Below, piece after piece: positions 36,083 through 46,103 of a stretch of DNA of 64,000 nt. Every line of letters begins with the position of its first letter. Position 1 is the first letter of the stretch. The stretch spans positions 1,116,001 through 1,180,000 of the forward strand of contig NZ_CP019239.1 of NCBI RefSeq assembly GCF_001955715.1. The letters are read 5' to 3'. The translations under genes were made by a program, and so were the position numbers. The notes beneath the pieces were generated by a model. The model made no database searches and had not been told where the DNA came from. It was given only the letters and a program-made list of their open reading frames with translations. Source of the stretch: Rhodoferax saidenbachensis. GTDB lineage: Bacteria > Pseudomonadota > Gammaproteobacteria > Burkholderiales > Burkholderiaceae_C.

Positions 36083-37429
36083 CTGCTCGTTGATGGGCTG
36101 CAGGTCGCTGGCGCTCAGGGTGCCTGCGGCTTGGCGCAGCTTGAGGCCGCCCACCAGCACGTCGTAACGCGCCTTGGCCAGTTTGGCCTTGGTGTCGAAC
36201 AACTGGCTTTGTGCGTTGAGCACGTCGATGTTGATGCGCACGCCGACCTGGTAGCCCAGCTTGTTGGCATCCAGTGCGCTTTGAGTGGAGGCTTCGGCTG
36301 CTTCATAGGCCTTGACCTGGGCCTGACCGGTTTGCAGGCCAAAGAAAGCGGTGCGGGTGCCCAGCGCCACATTGCGGCGTGTGGCTTCCAGGTCGGTGCG
36401 GGCCTTGTCTTCCAGCGACAGGGTTTCGCGGATGCGGTTCTGCGCCGAGAAGCCAGCAAACAGTGGCAGGTTGAAGCTCAGGCCCACGGCCGCCACATTG
36501 GCGCGTGTGTCGTAGGTGGTCGGGCCGGTGGAGGAGCCGTTGCTGTTGGACGCGGTGTAGCTGCCGGTCAGGTCCAGCGTGGGTTTGTGGCCGGCTTCGG
36601 CCTTTTTGGTTTCCAGCTTGGCCACGTCCAGCGCGACTTCAAGTTGTTTGATGCCAGGGTTGTTGACATCGGACTGGCTGACCCATTGCTCCACATCGGC
36701 GGGTTCTACGGGGGCCAGCACCACAGGAGCTGCCAGTGGCTTGGGTGCTGCGTTTTGCAGGCCCACGGTCTGGTTGAGGGCAATGGATTTGACGCGCAGG
36801 TCGTTCTCGGCGGCCAGCTCCTGGGCGACCACCAAGTCGTAGCGGGCCTGGGCTTCGCGCGAGTCGGTGATGGTGGAGGTGCCCACTTCGAAATTGCGCT
36901 TGGCAGATGCCAGCTGTTCGGCCACAGCCGCTTTTTGGGCTTTGACGAAGGTCAGGCTGTCGGCGGACGCCAGCACATCAAAGTAAGCCTGGCTCACACG
37001 CACGATGAGGTCCTGCTCGGCGGCCGACAACTGGGCCTGGGCCAGAGCTGCCTGCTTCTTGCCCTGCTCGTACGTGGCAAGGTTGGCCGGGCGGTACAGG
37101 GGCTGGGATAGCCCCAACGTGGCCGATTGGCTGTTGTAGCTGAAATTGCTGCCACTGGGCAGTCCGGGGCGGGGCAGGACTTCCTGGTTGTTCTGGCTGG
37201 CGCTGGCGGACAGGCCTACGGTGGGCAGCAGCAGCGCCTGGGCCTGGTCGGCCTTGTACAGGGTGGCATCGTACTGCGACTTGGCCGACTGGAAGCTCGC
37301 GTCGTAGCTGCGGGCTGCGTTGTACAGGTCGGTCAGGCTTTGTGCCTGTGCGGTGGCCGCAAACCCACTACCCAGCGCGAGCAGCAAGGGAATCAGGCGG
37401 TAAGACGTGGGCAATTGGGGGCGGGACAT
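36071..37429 (-). CDS. tolC: TolC-family outer-membrane efflux channel
   Basis: 452 residues with a signal peptide ending near AQA|QSLTDLY. The duplicated OEP layout is clear: SLTDLYNAARSYDASFQSAK at the start, RVSQAYFDVLASADSL in the first repeat and NLPLFAGFSAQNRIRET in the second. It forms the outer-membrane exit duct for the RND pump encoded upstream on the same strand. Its 3' end overlaps the convergent waaA gene by 12 bases. Confidence 0.92.
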   Translation of the reverse strand: MSRPQLPTSYRLIPLLLALGSGFAATAQAQSLTDLYNAARSYDASFQSAKSQYDATLYKADQAQALLLPTVGLSASASQNNQEVLPRPGLPSGSNFSYNSQSATLGLSQPLYRPANLATYEQGKKQAALAQAQLSAAEQDLIVRVSQAYFDVLASADSLTFVKAQKAAVAEQLASAKRNFEVGTSTITDSREAQARYDLVVAQELAAENDLRVKSIALNQTVGLQNAAPKPLAAPVVLAPVEPADVEQWVSQSDVNNPGIKQLEVALDVAKLETKKAEAGHKPTLDLTGSYTASNSNGSSTGPTTYDTRANVAAVGLSFNLPLFAGFSAQNRIRETLSLEDKARTDLEATRRNVALGTRTAFFGLQTGQAQVKAYEAAEASTQSALDANKLGYQVGVRINIDVLNAQSQLFDTKAKLAKARYDVLVGGLKLRQAAGTLSASDLQPINEQLAK

Positions 37430-37480
37430 GGGGTTCTTTCGTGGAGCTAATCGGGAGTGCGCAAATCAGGTGCGGGCAAA

Positions 37481-37822
37481 TCAGTAGCGGGGTATCGAGG
37501 GGTCAACCTCTGCAGACCAGGCATGGATGCCGCCGGCGATATTGGCGACATGGGCAAAGCCGTGGCTCTGCAGGAAATGGGCCACCTGCATGCTGCGTCC
37601 GCCGTGGTGGCACAGGCAGGCGATGGGTTGCTCCGGGTCCAGTTCCGCCAGGCGCGGGGGAATGGTGCCCATGGGAATGGTGAGCAGCGTAAAGCCATCG
37701 GCCTGCACGCTGGCGATTTGCAGTTCATGCGGTTCACGCACATCCAGCACCACCGGCTCTCCGTGCGCACGCACAGACGCCAGCCAGTGGGACAGTTCTG
37801 CAGGGCGGACTTGGGCAATCAT
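37481..37822 (-). CDS. Single-domain rhodanese-like sulfurtransferase
   Basis: 113 residues from the first ATG (MIAQVRPAELSHWL); a TTG six bases upstream is an alternative. The rhodanese fold is complete: VVLDVREPHEL and the active-site loop CHHGGRS with its Cys, then VANIAGGIHAWS. It is cytoplasmic, since no signal peptide is present. It sits between pcm and tolC in the efflux cluster, an arrangement common in Burkholderiales. Confidence 0.88.
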   Translation of the reverse strand: MIAQVRPAELSHWLASVRAHGEPVVLDVREPHELQIASVQADGFTLLTIPMGTIPPRLAELDPEQPIACLCHHGGRSMQVAHFLQSHGFAHVANIAGGIHAWSAEVDPSIPRY

Positions 37823-37844
37823 GGGCAATGTGTATCCAGAAAGA

Positions 37845-38498
37845 TCAGAACGTGAAGCGCGAAGGCTCTGCGAAGTCGTGCAGGCGCGGCGCTACCGTGT
37901 CCCAGGGGTGGGTGGTGCGGTAGTCGTTGGCGCCGGTGCGGGTCACAAAGGTGGCGCGCATCATCGGCTCGTCACCCACGATGGCGCCCAGACGGCCGCC
38001 CACCTTGAGTTGGGCCAGCAGGGCCGGTGGCACTTCGGCCACCGAGCCGCTCAGCAAAATCACATCAAATGGGCCTTCAGCGGCCAGTCCCTGCGAACCA
38101 TCGCCCTGGCGCACTTCCACGTTGGCAATACCTGCTTTTTGCAGGTTGGCGCGCGCCATCTGCACCAGTTCGGGCAGCAGTTCCAGAGACACCACACGCT
38201 GCGCGCGGTGCGCCAGCAGCGCGGCCATGTAACCCGAGCCGGTACCGACTTCGAGCACGGTCTCATGGATCTGCACATTCAGGTCCTGCAGCAGGCGCGC
38301 TTCCACGCGGGGCGCCAGCATGCATTCGCCACCGGGCAGGGGGATTTCCAGATCGGCAAACGCCAGGCCCTTGTGCGCCAGCGGCACGAAGTCTTCGCGC
38401 TTGACTACGGACAACAGTTGCAGAACGTCAGCATCCAGCACATCCCAGGGGCGGATTTGCTGTTCGATCATGTTGAAGCGGGCTAGTTCGGTGTTCAT
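37845..38498 (-). CDS. pcm: Protein-L-isoaspartate O-methyltransferase family protein
   Basis: 217 residues from MNTELARFNMIEQQIRPWDV; the 11 extra residues upstream are unlikely. The SAM-binding motif VLEVGTGSGYMAALLA, the substrate segment GGECMLAPRVEAR and the later RLGAIVGDEP are PCMT-like. It probably repairs isoaspartyl residues, although this shorter subfamily next to tolC has not been shown by me to be a true PCMT. Confidence 0.85.
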   Translation of the reverse strand: MNTELARFNMIEQQIRPWDVLDADVLQLLSVVKREDFVPLAHKGLAFADLEIPLPGGECMLAPRVEARLLQDLNVQIHETVLEVGTGSGYMAALLAHRAQRVVSLELLPELVQMARANLQKAGIANVEVRQGDGSQGLAAEGPFDVILLSGSVAEVPPALLAQLKVGGRLGAIVGDEPMMRATFVTRTGANDYRTTHPWDTVAPRLHDFAEPSRFTF

Positions 38499-38527
38499 TT
38501 CAATACTCCAGGCTGAGGGCGAGACAT

Positions 38528-41500
38528 TCAATCAATTTTAGCGGGCAGGGTCTTGGGCTTGCCGCTGAACAGGCTCTTGGCCCAATGGGCCAAATCATCC
38601 ATGTAGCAATACACCACGGGCACGACGACCAAAGTCAGCAGCGAGGAGGTGATCACCCCGCCAATCACGGCCTGGCCCATGGGTGCGCGCATCTCGGACC
38701 CTTCGGTCAGTGCAAAGGCCAGTGGCACCATGCCGAAGATCATGGCCAGCGTGGTCATCAGGATGGGGCGCAGGCGCACCTTGGCGGCCAGCAGCAGGGC
38801 TTCGGAGCGCTCCATCCCGTCTTCACGGGCACGGATCGCAAAGTCCACCAGCAAAATGGCGTTTTTGGTCACCAGGCCCATGAGCATCACCACGCCGATG
38901 ATGGAGAACATCGAGAGCGTGGATTTGAACATCATGAGCGCCAACACCACACCAATCAGTGTGAGCGGCAGCGCTGTCATCAGTGCCAGCGGCTGCAGAA
39001 AACTCTTGAACTGGCTGGCCAGGATCATGTAGATGAACACAATCGCCAGTACCAGGGCCGAGATGGCATACCCAAAGGCCTCTGCCATGTCCTTGGTGGA
39101 GCCGCTGAACTTGTAGCTGTAGCCGGGCGGCATGGCAATGTTGTCCATGGCGGTCTTGATGTCGGCCGACACTTCGCCCGCCGAGCGGCCCGAGACGTTG
39201 GCGGTGATGGACACCTCGCGTGTCAGGTCACGCCGGTTGATCTGGTTGGCGCCGGTGGATTCCACCACCTCGGCCACCTGGTTCAGGCGCACGATGCGTG
39301 GGCTGCCATCGGCATTGCTGCCCACGGTGAATGGCAACTGGCTCATGTCGCTGGTGCTGTTGCGCGCGCTGGGGGCCAGGCGCACGTTCACGTCATAGGT
39401 CTGGTCGTCGGGTGCGCGCCAGTTGCCCACCGTCTGGCCGGCCACCAGGGTGCGCAGGGCGGTACCAATCTGCGTCACCGACAGGCCCAGGTCTGAGGCC
39501 ACGTCGCGTTTCACCTGCACGTCCAGCGTGGGTTTGTTGGGTTTGGCGCTGGAGTCCAGGTCCACCAGGCCGGGGATGTCGCGGATTTTTTCCAGCGCCA
39601 GCGTGGTCAGGCGTTCCAGCTCGCCGGTGTCCGCACCCTGGATGGAGAACAGGATTTGCTTTTGCCCGCCCACCGAATCCATCAGGCCCGCGTGCGTAAC
39701 CGTGATGCCAGGCACCTGGCGCAGGCGTTCACGCAGCTTGACCGACATGTCCTCCACACCGAGTTTGCGGTCTTTGCGGTCCACCAGGCGGATGTAGATG
39801 CTCGCGTAGATCTTGCCCTGGGCATTGCCCGTGTTGATGGTGGACAGCGTGTAACGCACCTCGGGGAATTCGCGCACGATGGCTTCGACCTGTTTGGCCT
39901 TGGCTTCGGTCACTTCGAGCGAGGAGCCCACGGGGGTGTTGAAGTTCAGCGTGGTTTCCGAGAAGTCGGACTTGGGCACGAACTCGGTGCCCAACAGCGG
40001 CACCATGAAAATGCTGCCCACAAAAATGCCCAGTGCCAGGCCCACCGTGGCCAGCTTGTGGTGCAGCGACCAGCGCAGGATGCCCTGGTAAGCATCGGCC
40101 AGGCTTTCGGTGGCATCGTCAAACCAGCGCGTCACGCGGCCAATGGTCTTGTCGTACGGCGTGACAGGCGGGCCGCGTTTGCCATGGTTGTCAATACTCG
40201 GGTCGTGCCAGATGCTGGAGAGCATGGGGTCCAGCGTAAAACTGACAAACATCGAGATCAGCACCGCGGCCACGATGGTGATGCCAAATTCGTGAAAGAA
40301 CTTGCCAATGATGCCGCCCATGAACCCAATGGGCAGGAACACTGCCACGATGGACAGCGTGGTGGCCAGTACGGCCAGACCAATTTCCTGTGTGCCGTCC
40401 AGCGAGGCCTGGTAGGGACTTTTGCCCATTTGCACATGGCGCACGATGTTCTCGCGCACCACGATGGCATCGTCAATCAGCAGGCCCACGCACAGGGACA
40501 AGGCCATCAGCGTGATCATGTTGATGGTGAAACCAAACAGGTTCATGAACAGGAAAGTGCCGATCAGCGCGATGGGCAGGGTGAGCCCGGTGATGACGGT
40601 GGAGCGCCACGAGTTCAGGAACAGGAACACGATCAGCACCGTGAGCACCGCGCCCTCAATCAGCGTGCGCCGCACGTTGTCCACCGAAACACGGATCTGG
40701 CGCGAGCCATCGGCAATGGGTTCGAGCCGCACACCCGGGGGCAGCTGCTTCTGCATCTCGCCCAGGGTCTTGATCAGGCCGTCGACTACGGCAATGGTGT
40801 TTTCATCCTGTGACTTTTGCACGGTGAGCATGAGCGTGCGCTGGCCGTTGTAGAGCGCCAGGCTTTCCACTTCCTGTGCACCATCGGTCACGCGCGCCAC
40901 CTGGTCTACACGCACTGGCGCGCCGTTCTTGCGCGCCACAATGATCTTGCCAAAGTCCTCAGGGCGTTGCATGCGCGCCTCGATCTGGATCACCCGCTCC
41001 TGTTCGGCGGAGCGGATGGCGCCTACCGGGAGGTCCTGGTTTTCGCTGCGCACGGCGTTCACCACCTGGTCGGGCGTGATGCCAAAAGCCTCCAGTGCCT
41101 GCGGGTTCAGGTAGACATTGATTTCGCGCTTGGTACCGCCCACTACTGTGACCGAGCCCACGCCGCGCACGTTCTCCAACCGTTTCTTGAACGTCTGCTC
41201 GGCCCAATTGGTGAGTTCCACTGCAGACGGGGCCTTGGTTCCATCTTTGCTGTCGGGCAGCACGGCCACCGACCAGACGGCGCGTGCGGCCGGGTCAAAG
41301 CGCAACACGCGGGGTTCTTTCACCTCGGTACGCAACAGCGGTTTGATGGAGGCCACCTTCTCGCGCACGTCTTCGGCGGCTTTGCGGCCGTCTACATGCA
41401 GGCCAAACTCGATCACCACCACGCTCTGGCCTTCGTAGCTGCGCGAGGTCAGGGCATTGATACCGGCAATGGAGTTGACGCCTTCTTCAATTTTTTTGGA

Positions 41501-41689
41501 AACTTCTGTTTCCACAATCTCGGGCGAGGCGCCGGGGTAGTCGGCAATCACCACCACCACGGGGAAGTCGATGTTGGGGAACTGGTCGACCTGCAGGCGC
41601 TGCAGGGAGAACAGGCCCAGCACCACCAGGGCCAGCATGACCATGGTGGCAAACACCGGATTCTTGAGACTGACTTGGGTGAACCACAT
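38528..41689 (-). CDS. RND multidrug efflux pump inner-membrane subunit
   Basis: 1053 residues, the standard HAE-1/AcrB-type length. Twelve membrane helices with two large periplasmic loops. Start [21 protein letters not shown]-terminal [20 protein letters not shown], the proton-relay helix region [20 protein letters not shown] and the second half [20 protein letters not shown] are all intact. It exports drugs or other small molecules by proton antiport, working with the adaptor gene four bases upstream and the TolC channel downstream. Confidence 0.95.
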   Translation of the reverse strand: MWFTQVSLKNPVFATMVMLALVVLGLFSLQRLQVDQFPNIDFPVVVVIADYPGASPEIVETEVSKKIEEGVNSIAGINALTSRSYEGQSVVVIEFGLHVDGRKAAEDVREKVASIKPLLRTEVKEPRVLRFDPAARAVWSVAVLPDSKDGTKAPSAVELTNWAEQTFKKRLENVRGVGSVTVVGGTKREINVYLNPQALEAFGITPDQVVNAVRSENQDLPVGAIRSAEQERVIQIEARMQRPEDFGKIIVARKNGAPVRVDQVARVTDGAQEVESLALYNGQRTLMLTVQKSQDENTIAVVDGLIKTLGEMQKQLPPGVRLEPIADGSRQIRVSVDNVRRTLIEGAVLTVLIVFLFLNSWRSTVITGLTLPIALIGTFLFMNLFGFTINMITLMALSLCVGLLIDDAIVVRENIVRHVQMGKSPYQASLDGTQEIGLAVLATTLSIVAVFLPIGFMGGIIGKFFHEFGITIVAAVLISMFVSFTLDPMLSSIWHDPSIDNHGKRGPPVTPYDKTIGRVTRWFDDATESLADAYQGILRWSLHHKLATVGLALGIFVGSIFMVPLLGTEFVPKSDFSETTLNFNTPVGSSLEVTEAKAKQVEAIVREFPEVRYTLSTINTGNAQGKIYASIYIRLVDRKDRKLGVEDMSVKLRERLRQVPGITVTHAGLMDSVGGQKQILFSIQGADTGELERLTTLALEKIRDIPGLVDLDSSAKPNKPTLDVQVKRDVASDLGLSVTQIGTALRTLVAGQTVGNWRAPDDQTYDVNVRLAPSARNSTSDMSQLPFTVGSNADGSPRIVRLNQVAEVVESTGANQINRRDLTREVSITANVSGRSAGEVSADIKTAMDNIAMPPGYSYKFSGSTKDMAEAFGYAISALVLAIVFIYMILASQFKSFLQPLALMTALPLTLIGVVLALMMFKSTLSMFSIIGVVMLMGLVTKNAILLVDFAIRAREDGMERSEALLLAAKVRLRPILMTTLAMIFGMVPLAFALTEGSEMRAPMGQAVIGGVITSSLLTLVVVPVVYCYMDDLAHWAKSLFSGKPKTLPAKID

Positions 41690-41692
41690 GGC

Positions 41693-42826
41693 TTATGGCG
41701 CCACCGCTTTGGTTTTCACCAGCGTGCCTTCGCGCACCGTGCCGACCGAGCCGACCAGCACACTTGCGCCGTCGCCCACGCCTTCAATGCCCACCATCGT
41801 CTGGCCTGCGACGTCGCCGCGCGTGCCCACATTCACGGTCCGGTGCACGACCTTGCCGTCGACCAGCACTTGTACATAAGGCTGGGGCTTGTCGGTGCGC
41901 ACGGCGGTCAGCGGGACGGCCAGTGCGTTCACGGCGCCTGTAGCCAGCAAGCCTTCGGCAAACAGACCCTGGCGCAGTCCGGCTTCGGTGTCTATGGCCA
42001 GGTAGGCCAGCACGGCGCGGCTGCCTGCCACGGCGCTGGGGTTCACGCGCACGACGCGGGCGTTCAGGGGTTTGGCGGCGCCTTCCACCGTGAGTTGCGC
42101 AGCTTGTCCGACCTTCACGCTGAGCGAATCGGCGGCGCTCAGGCTGGCTTCCAGCTCCAGGCGGCTCAGGTCCACAATCTCCACAATGCGCGCATCCACG
42201 GCGACACGTTCGCCCGGTTGCGCTAGGCGCTGGGCGATCTGGCCGGCGATGGGTGCGCGCAGCACGGTGTCGTCCAGTGACTTGCTGGCTACGTCGGCAC
42301 CGGCCTGCGCAGCACGGTAATTGGCTTCTGCGGAAGACAGTGTGGCGATGGAGGAGTCGAGTGCAGTTTTGGAGATGAAACCCTGCTCTACCAGCGAACG
42401 GTTGTTGTCAAAGGCGCGCTTGGCAATATCTACCTGCGCCTTGGCACTTTCGGCTTGTTGTTGGGCCTGGCGCACACGCGCCTGGGATTCGGTGGCGTCC
42501 ACGCGGGCCACGACCTGGCCGGCTTTCACAAAGTCACCTTCACGTACGGTCAGGCCTTGCAGTTCGCCGGCGACGCGGGCTTTCACGAAAGCCGAATTCA
42601 CGGCCTTGAGCGGGCCCGAGATGGCCAGGCCCTGTGACAGTTGCACGGTTTTCACGACCACCAGGTCGGTGGGCGCCAGTTCTATGGCTGTCTGCGTTTT
42701 TTGGGTGGCCTGCTGTGCTTCCAGGGCCGCTTTTTGTGCCTTGCGGTCGGACAGTATGCGCAGCGCGACTGCGGCAAGAACGGCCAGGACCAGGCCAATC
42801 ACAATCCATTTCATCCAGCGTTTCAT
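41693..42826 (-). CDS. RND efflux periplasmic adaptor (membrane fusion protein)
   Basis: 377 residues with an N-terminal membrane anchor (IVIGLVLAVLAAVALRIL). The lipoyl halves are recognisable (VREGDFVKAGQVVARVDATE and RAPIAGQIAQRLAQPGERV), separated by an alpha-hairpin rich in Gln and Ala; beta-barrel and membrane-proximal domains follow. It links pump and outer-membrane channel. Confidence 0.92.
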   Translation of the reverse strand: MKRWMKWIVIGLVLAVLAAVALRILSDRKAQKAALEAQQATQKTQTAIELAPTDLVVVKTVQLSQGLAISGPLKAVNSAFVKARVAGELQGLTVREGDFVKAGQVVARVDATESQARVRQAQQQAESAKAQVDIAKRAFDNNRSLVEQGFISKTALDSSIATLSSAEANYRAAQAGADVASKSLDDTVLRAPIAGQIAQRLAQPGERVAVDARIVEIVDLSRLELEASLSAADSLSVKVGQAAQLTVEGAAKPLNARVVRVNPSAVAGSRAVLAYLAIDTEAGLRQGLFAEGLLATGAVNALAVPLTAVRTDKPQPYVQVLVDGKVVHRTVNVGTRGDVAGQTMVGIEGVGDGASVLVGSVGTVREGTLVKTKAVAP

Positions 42827-42841
42827 GTCTACCTTGTTGTT

Positions 42842-43525
42842 TTAATTGGAGAGTGGAACCTGGGGCGTGGCGCTGATGCCATGCAGAATGGTTTGCACCT
42901 GTACCGCGATGTATTCCTCAGGCACCAGGTCCAGGCGGGCGTCGCCACAGGCGCCTTTGGAGTGTTTCCACATCGTCAGGAAAATCATGGCTGCTGTGAT
43001 CGCATAGACACCGTATTGCATGTCGATGGGGCGGAACTCGCCGCTGTCCACACCGCGCTGCAGTATCCGGCGGATCAGATCATCTCCGGGCTGTATGACT
43101 TCTTGTTGAAAGAAGGCGGCCAGCTCGGGGAAATTGCCAGCCTCGCTCATCATGAGTTTGGAGATGCCCGAGGCCTTGGTGGAGCCAACACGGCCCCACC
43201 AGGTCAACATGCAGTAGCGCAGCAATTCGGCACTGCTGCCCTGGTAGTTTTCCAGCTCTGTCGCCCATTCGCCAAAGCGCCCCGAGATGTTTTCGCGCAC
43301 TACGGCCTTGAACAGCTCCTCCTTGCTGGAGAAATACAAAAACAAGGTACCCTTGGACACCCCAGCGCGCTTGGCCACCTCTTCGGCGCGGGTCGCCGCA
43401 AAGCCTTTTTCCACAAACAGGTCCAGCGCGGCGGCCAGCAGTTCGCCCGGACGGGCTTCCTTGCGGCGCTCACGCTTGGCCCGCACGGTGGCGGCGATCT
43501 CACAGAAATTGAGGGGGGAGGCCAT
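42842..43525 (-). CDS. TetR/AcrR-family regulator of the efflux operon
   Basis: 227 residues. HTH LDLFVEKGFAATRAEEVAKR, then AGVSKGTLFLYFSSKEELFK, is canonical TetR; the C-terminal part fits a TetR_C ligand-binding domain. It is the first gene of the tetR-adaptor-RND cluster on the minus strand, so it most likely represses that operon. Confidence 0.92.
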   Translation of the reverse strand: MASPLNFCEIAATVRAKRERRKEARPGELLAAALDLFVEKGFAATRAEEVAKRAGVSKGTLFLYFSSKEELFKAVVRENISGRFGEWATELENYQGSSAELLRYCMLTWWGRVGSTKASGISKLMMSEAGNFPELAAFFQQEVIQPGDDLIRRILQRGVDSGEFRPIDMQYGVYAITAAMIFLTMWKHSKGACGDARLDLVPEEYIAVQVQTILHGISATPQVPLSN

Positions 43526-43708
43526 GAATAATTAATGACTGATTGGTTATTAGTGTAGCTTTGCCTACCAGGAGTGTCAATCGAAGCGCCGCAAGCGTGG
43601 CTCGGTCTTCGGTAAATTTAAGCAAAGCCCATGTACTTTATAGAGCCATGGCGCGCCGCGTAAGATTCGCATGCCCCGCACGTCTTGCGGACCCTACTGG
43701 AGAAGCCC
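43526..43708. promoter_or_regulatory. Promoter region with a TetR-operator-like inverted repeat
   Basis: Just upstream of tetR, TTAATGACTGATTGGTTATTAG (43531 onward, given here in parts TTAATGAC / TGATTG / GTTATTAG) is an imperfect inverted repeat of the type bound by TetR/AcrR proteins. The rest of the gap carries the promoter of msrA on the plus strand. Confidence 0.5.
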
Positions 43709-44251
43709 ATGTCCCCTTCCCTGCCAACCATTGTTCTGGGCGGCGGTTGTTTTTGGTGCACCGAAGCCGTGTTTGTGCAGGTCCAGGGTATTACCGACGT
43801 GGAGTCGGGCTACAGCAATGGCCACGTGCGCCAGCCCAGTTACGAAGACGTGTGCACCGGCACCACCGGGCACAACGAAGTGGTCAAGCTCACGTATGAC
43901 CCGGCGCAGATCTCTACGCGCGAGATTCTGGAAATCTTCTTTGTCATCCACGATCCCACCACGCTGAACCGCCAGGGCAACGATGTGGGCACCCAGTACC
44001 GCAGCGGCATTTACTTCACCACGCCTGAGCAAGAGGCTGTGGCCCGTGAGGTGATCGCGGACATGGCCGCCAGCGGCGTGTACAAGCATCCGATCGTTAC
44101 CGAGGTCGTGCCCATGGACCACTACTGGCCGGCCGAGGATTACCACCAGGACTTTTTTGCCCGCAACCCGCACCAGGGGTATTGCATGGCCGTGGCCGCG
44201 CCCAAGGTGGCGAAATTCCGCAAGACCTTCGCGCGGCTGCAAAAGGCGTGA
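43709..44251 (+). CDS. msrA: Peptide-methionine (S)-S-oxide reductase
   Basis: 180 residues from the ATG at 43709, which follows a GGAGAAG ribosome site. The catalytic motif GGGCFWCTEAVF and the MsrA blocks GYSNGHVRQPSYEDVCTGTT and GTQYRSGIYF are intact. It reduces methionine-S-sulfoxide in oxidised proteins. It is cytoplasmic, with no signal peptide. Confidence 0.93.
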   Translation: MSPSLPTIVLGGGCFWCTEAVFVQVQGITDVESGYSNGHVRQPSYEDVCTGTTGHNEVVKLTYDPAQISTREILEIFFVIHDPTTLNRQGNDVGTQYRSGIYFTTPEQEAVAREVIADMAASGVYKHPIVTEVVPMDHYWPAEDYHQDFFARNPHQGYCMAVAAPKVAKFRKTFARLQKA

Positions 44252-44318
44252 TGCCCTGCCTTGTGAGTTGGTCAGGATCGGGCAAGCCAGGCGTCATTGT
44301 TCGAAGGTAGACTGAGGC

Positions 44319-46082
44319 GTGGCGACAAAATCGAACTCCCCCGGTCTGCTGAGCAAGATGGTGCAACTCATGCGTGCACCGGCTCGGCCGAACGCGAATG
44401 ACGATGATTCGGTGCAGTCGCCCGACGCCGAGAAGGAAAGACTGGCGCTCAAGGAGCGCATCGCACAGCGGCGCCAGGACGATCTGGTGCGCAGACGCGA
44501 ATTCAATTACCTGCGCCAGGTGCGCTCCATGACGCCGCAAGGGCTGGGAGGCGGGGTGCCTCGGCCTTCCGTGTTCACCAACAGCTCCGGCTTCAACCAC
44601 GAAGACCAGACGCCGCAGGCGCGTGAACGCACAGTGCGCAAAATCGACGCGATTGAAGCGCACATGGCCCAGAACTGGGCGCAGAGCAAACGCGCCGACG
44701 TCACCGCCACGCGGCCCCCAGCGCCCGTGGTACAGCCGCCCCCAGTGCCGTCGCCCAGAGTCCCACCCGCAGAACTGCCGGTGTTGACCGATGCGATGGA
44801 CTCGGACATGGACCTGGATTTCACCGGCATGTTCTCCGTGCCGCAGGATGTGGTGGTCACTGAACCGGCCAGCCTGGCCCCGCTGCCGCTCGTTCCCGCC
44901 GCACCCCCTGCGCCCAAGGCCAAAGCGCCCCTCGAACAACCCGAAGACGCACCGCCCAGCGACTTCTCCAGCAGTTTCTCCAACAGCCGCCTGACCTCGG
45001 TAGAGCTGGGCGAGGAACTGGGCAACCCGGCGCTGCAGGAGGCCGCTATCCGTTTTGCCGATGGTGACGATACTGGCGCTGAAGCCGTGCTGTTGCCGGT
45101 GGTGCAAGCCGCAGATGCCGACGCCGACGTGGCGGAAACCTGCGCCACGGCTTTGCTGGACCTGTACCGCGCCACCGACCAGCCCGCCAGTTTTGAAGTG
45201 GTGGCCATTGAATATGCACAGCGCTTCGGGCGCTCGGCGCCCGAGTGGTTCTCGGTGCCCGACCGGCTGCGCCGCGTCGCGGCAGTGGCTCCATCGGCAC
45301 CACCAACGCCTGCAGGCGCGTCTGCGCTGGCCGGATGGGAGTGCCCTGCCGCGCTGACGCTGGCGGCTGTGGAGTCTCTGCGCAAGGCGCATACCGGCAC
45401 ACAAGTCCGCCACGTGCGCTGGGATGCGCTGCGCAGCATTGCGCCCGATGCGGCCCGTGCCCTCGCCGACCTGTTCACCCAATGGGCCAGCCAACCCGTG
45501 GATCTGCATTTCAGTGGGGAGGCGGTGCTGGCCAGCGTGCTGCAGGCCGCCACTCCCGCGGACACACCCGGTACCGACCCGCTGTGGTGGCACCTGCGGC
45601 TGGAGGCCCTGCGCATCCAGGGCCAGCATGAAGATTTTGAATCGGTGGCGCTGGACTATTGCGTCATCTACGAGGTGTCGCCCCCGAGCTGGCTGGAGGC
45701 GGATTGCACCTGTGTGCACGCATCCCATGGCACTGCGCCAGCCGAGATAGCGGCTGGACCCGACAGCATCTTCCCGCCACTGGAAGACACCCAGCCGCCC
45801 CCCATGCCGTTGCTGGAGCTGCGCGGCGAACTGCGGGGCGATGCGGTGCAGGCGCTGCAGGAACTGCGTGCGCGACTGCGCCCGGGCGAACCCATGGTGA
45901 TCTCCTGCGCCCATTTGATCCGCGTCGATTTCTCTGCGGCTGGCAGCATGCTCAACTGGTTCTCCACCCACCTTGCAGAAACCGGCCCCGTCGAGTTGGT
46001 GCAGGTGCCGCGCCTAGTGGCGGCCTTCTTTCACGTGGTAGGCGTGGCCGGTGTAGCGGGCGTGTCTACGCTGCGTAAATAA
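44319..46082 (+). CDS. Large STAS-domain protein with disordered N-terminal half
   Basis: 587 residues from a GTG start. Residues 1-220 are low-complexity and charged, then Pro-rich. Residues about 220-330 form a helical repeat (EEAGNPALQEAAIRFADGDD-like order). STAS-like domains follow: one around 330-450 (CPAALTLAAVESLRKAH) and a clearer one at the C terminus (LELRGELRGDAVQALQELRA, SCAHLIRVDFSAAGSMLNW). STAS domains act in anti-sigma/anti-anti-sigma switches and lipid or transporter control. The Ser at SAAGSML is in the phospho-acceptor region. The partner is unknown. Confidence 0.7.
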   Translation: MATKSNSPGLLSKMVQLMRAPARPNANDDDSVQSPDAEKERLALKERIAQRRQDDLVRRREFNYLRQVRSMTPQGLGGGVPRPSVFTNSSGFNHEDQTPQARERTVRKIDAIEAHMAQNWAQSKRADVTATRPPAPVVQPPPVPSPRVPPAELPVLTDAMDSDMDLDFTGMFSVPQDVVVTEPASLAPLPLVPAAPPAPKAKAPLEQPEDAPPSDFSSSFSNSRLTSVELGEELGNPALQEAAIRFADGDDTGAEAVLLPVVQAADADADVAETCATALLDLYRATDQPASFEVVAIEYAQRFGRSAPEWFSVPDRLRRVAAVAPSAPPTPAGASALAGWECPAALTLAAVESLRKAHTGTQVRHVRWDALRSIAPDAARALADLFTQWASQPVDLHFSGEAVLASVLQAATPADTPGTDPLWWHLRLEALRIQGQHEDFESVALDYCVIYEVSPPSWLEADCTCVHASHGTAPAEIAAGPDSIFPPLEDTQPPPMPLLELRGELRGDAVQALQELRARLRPGEPMVISCAHLIRVDFSAAGSMLNWFSTHLAETGPVELVQVPRLVAAFFHVVGVAGVAGVSTLRK

Positions 46083-46103
46083 GGCCCAACGCGGTTGGCA
46101 GCG

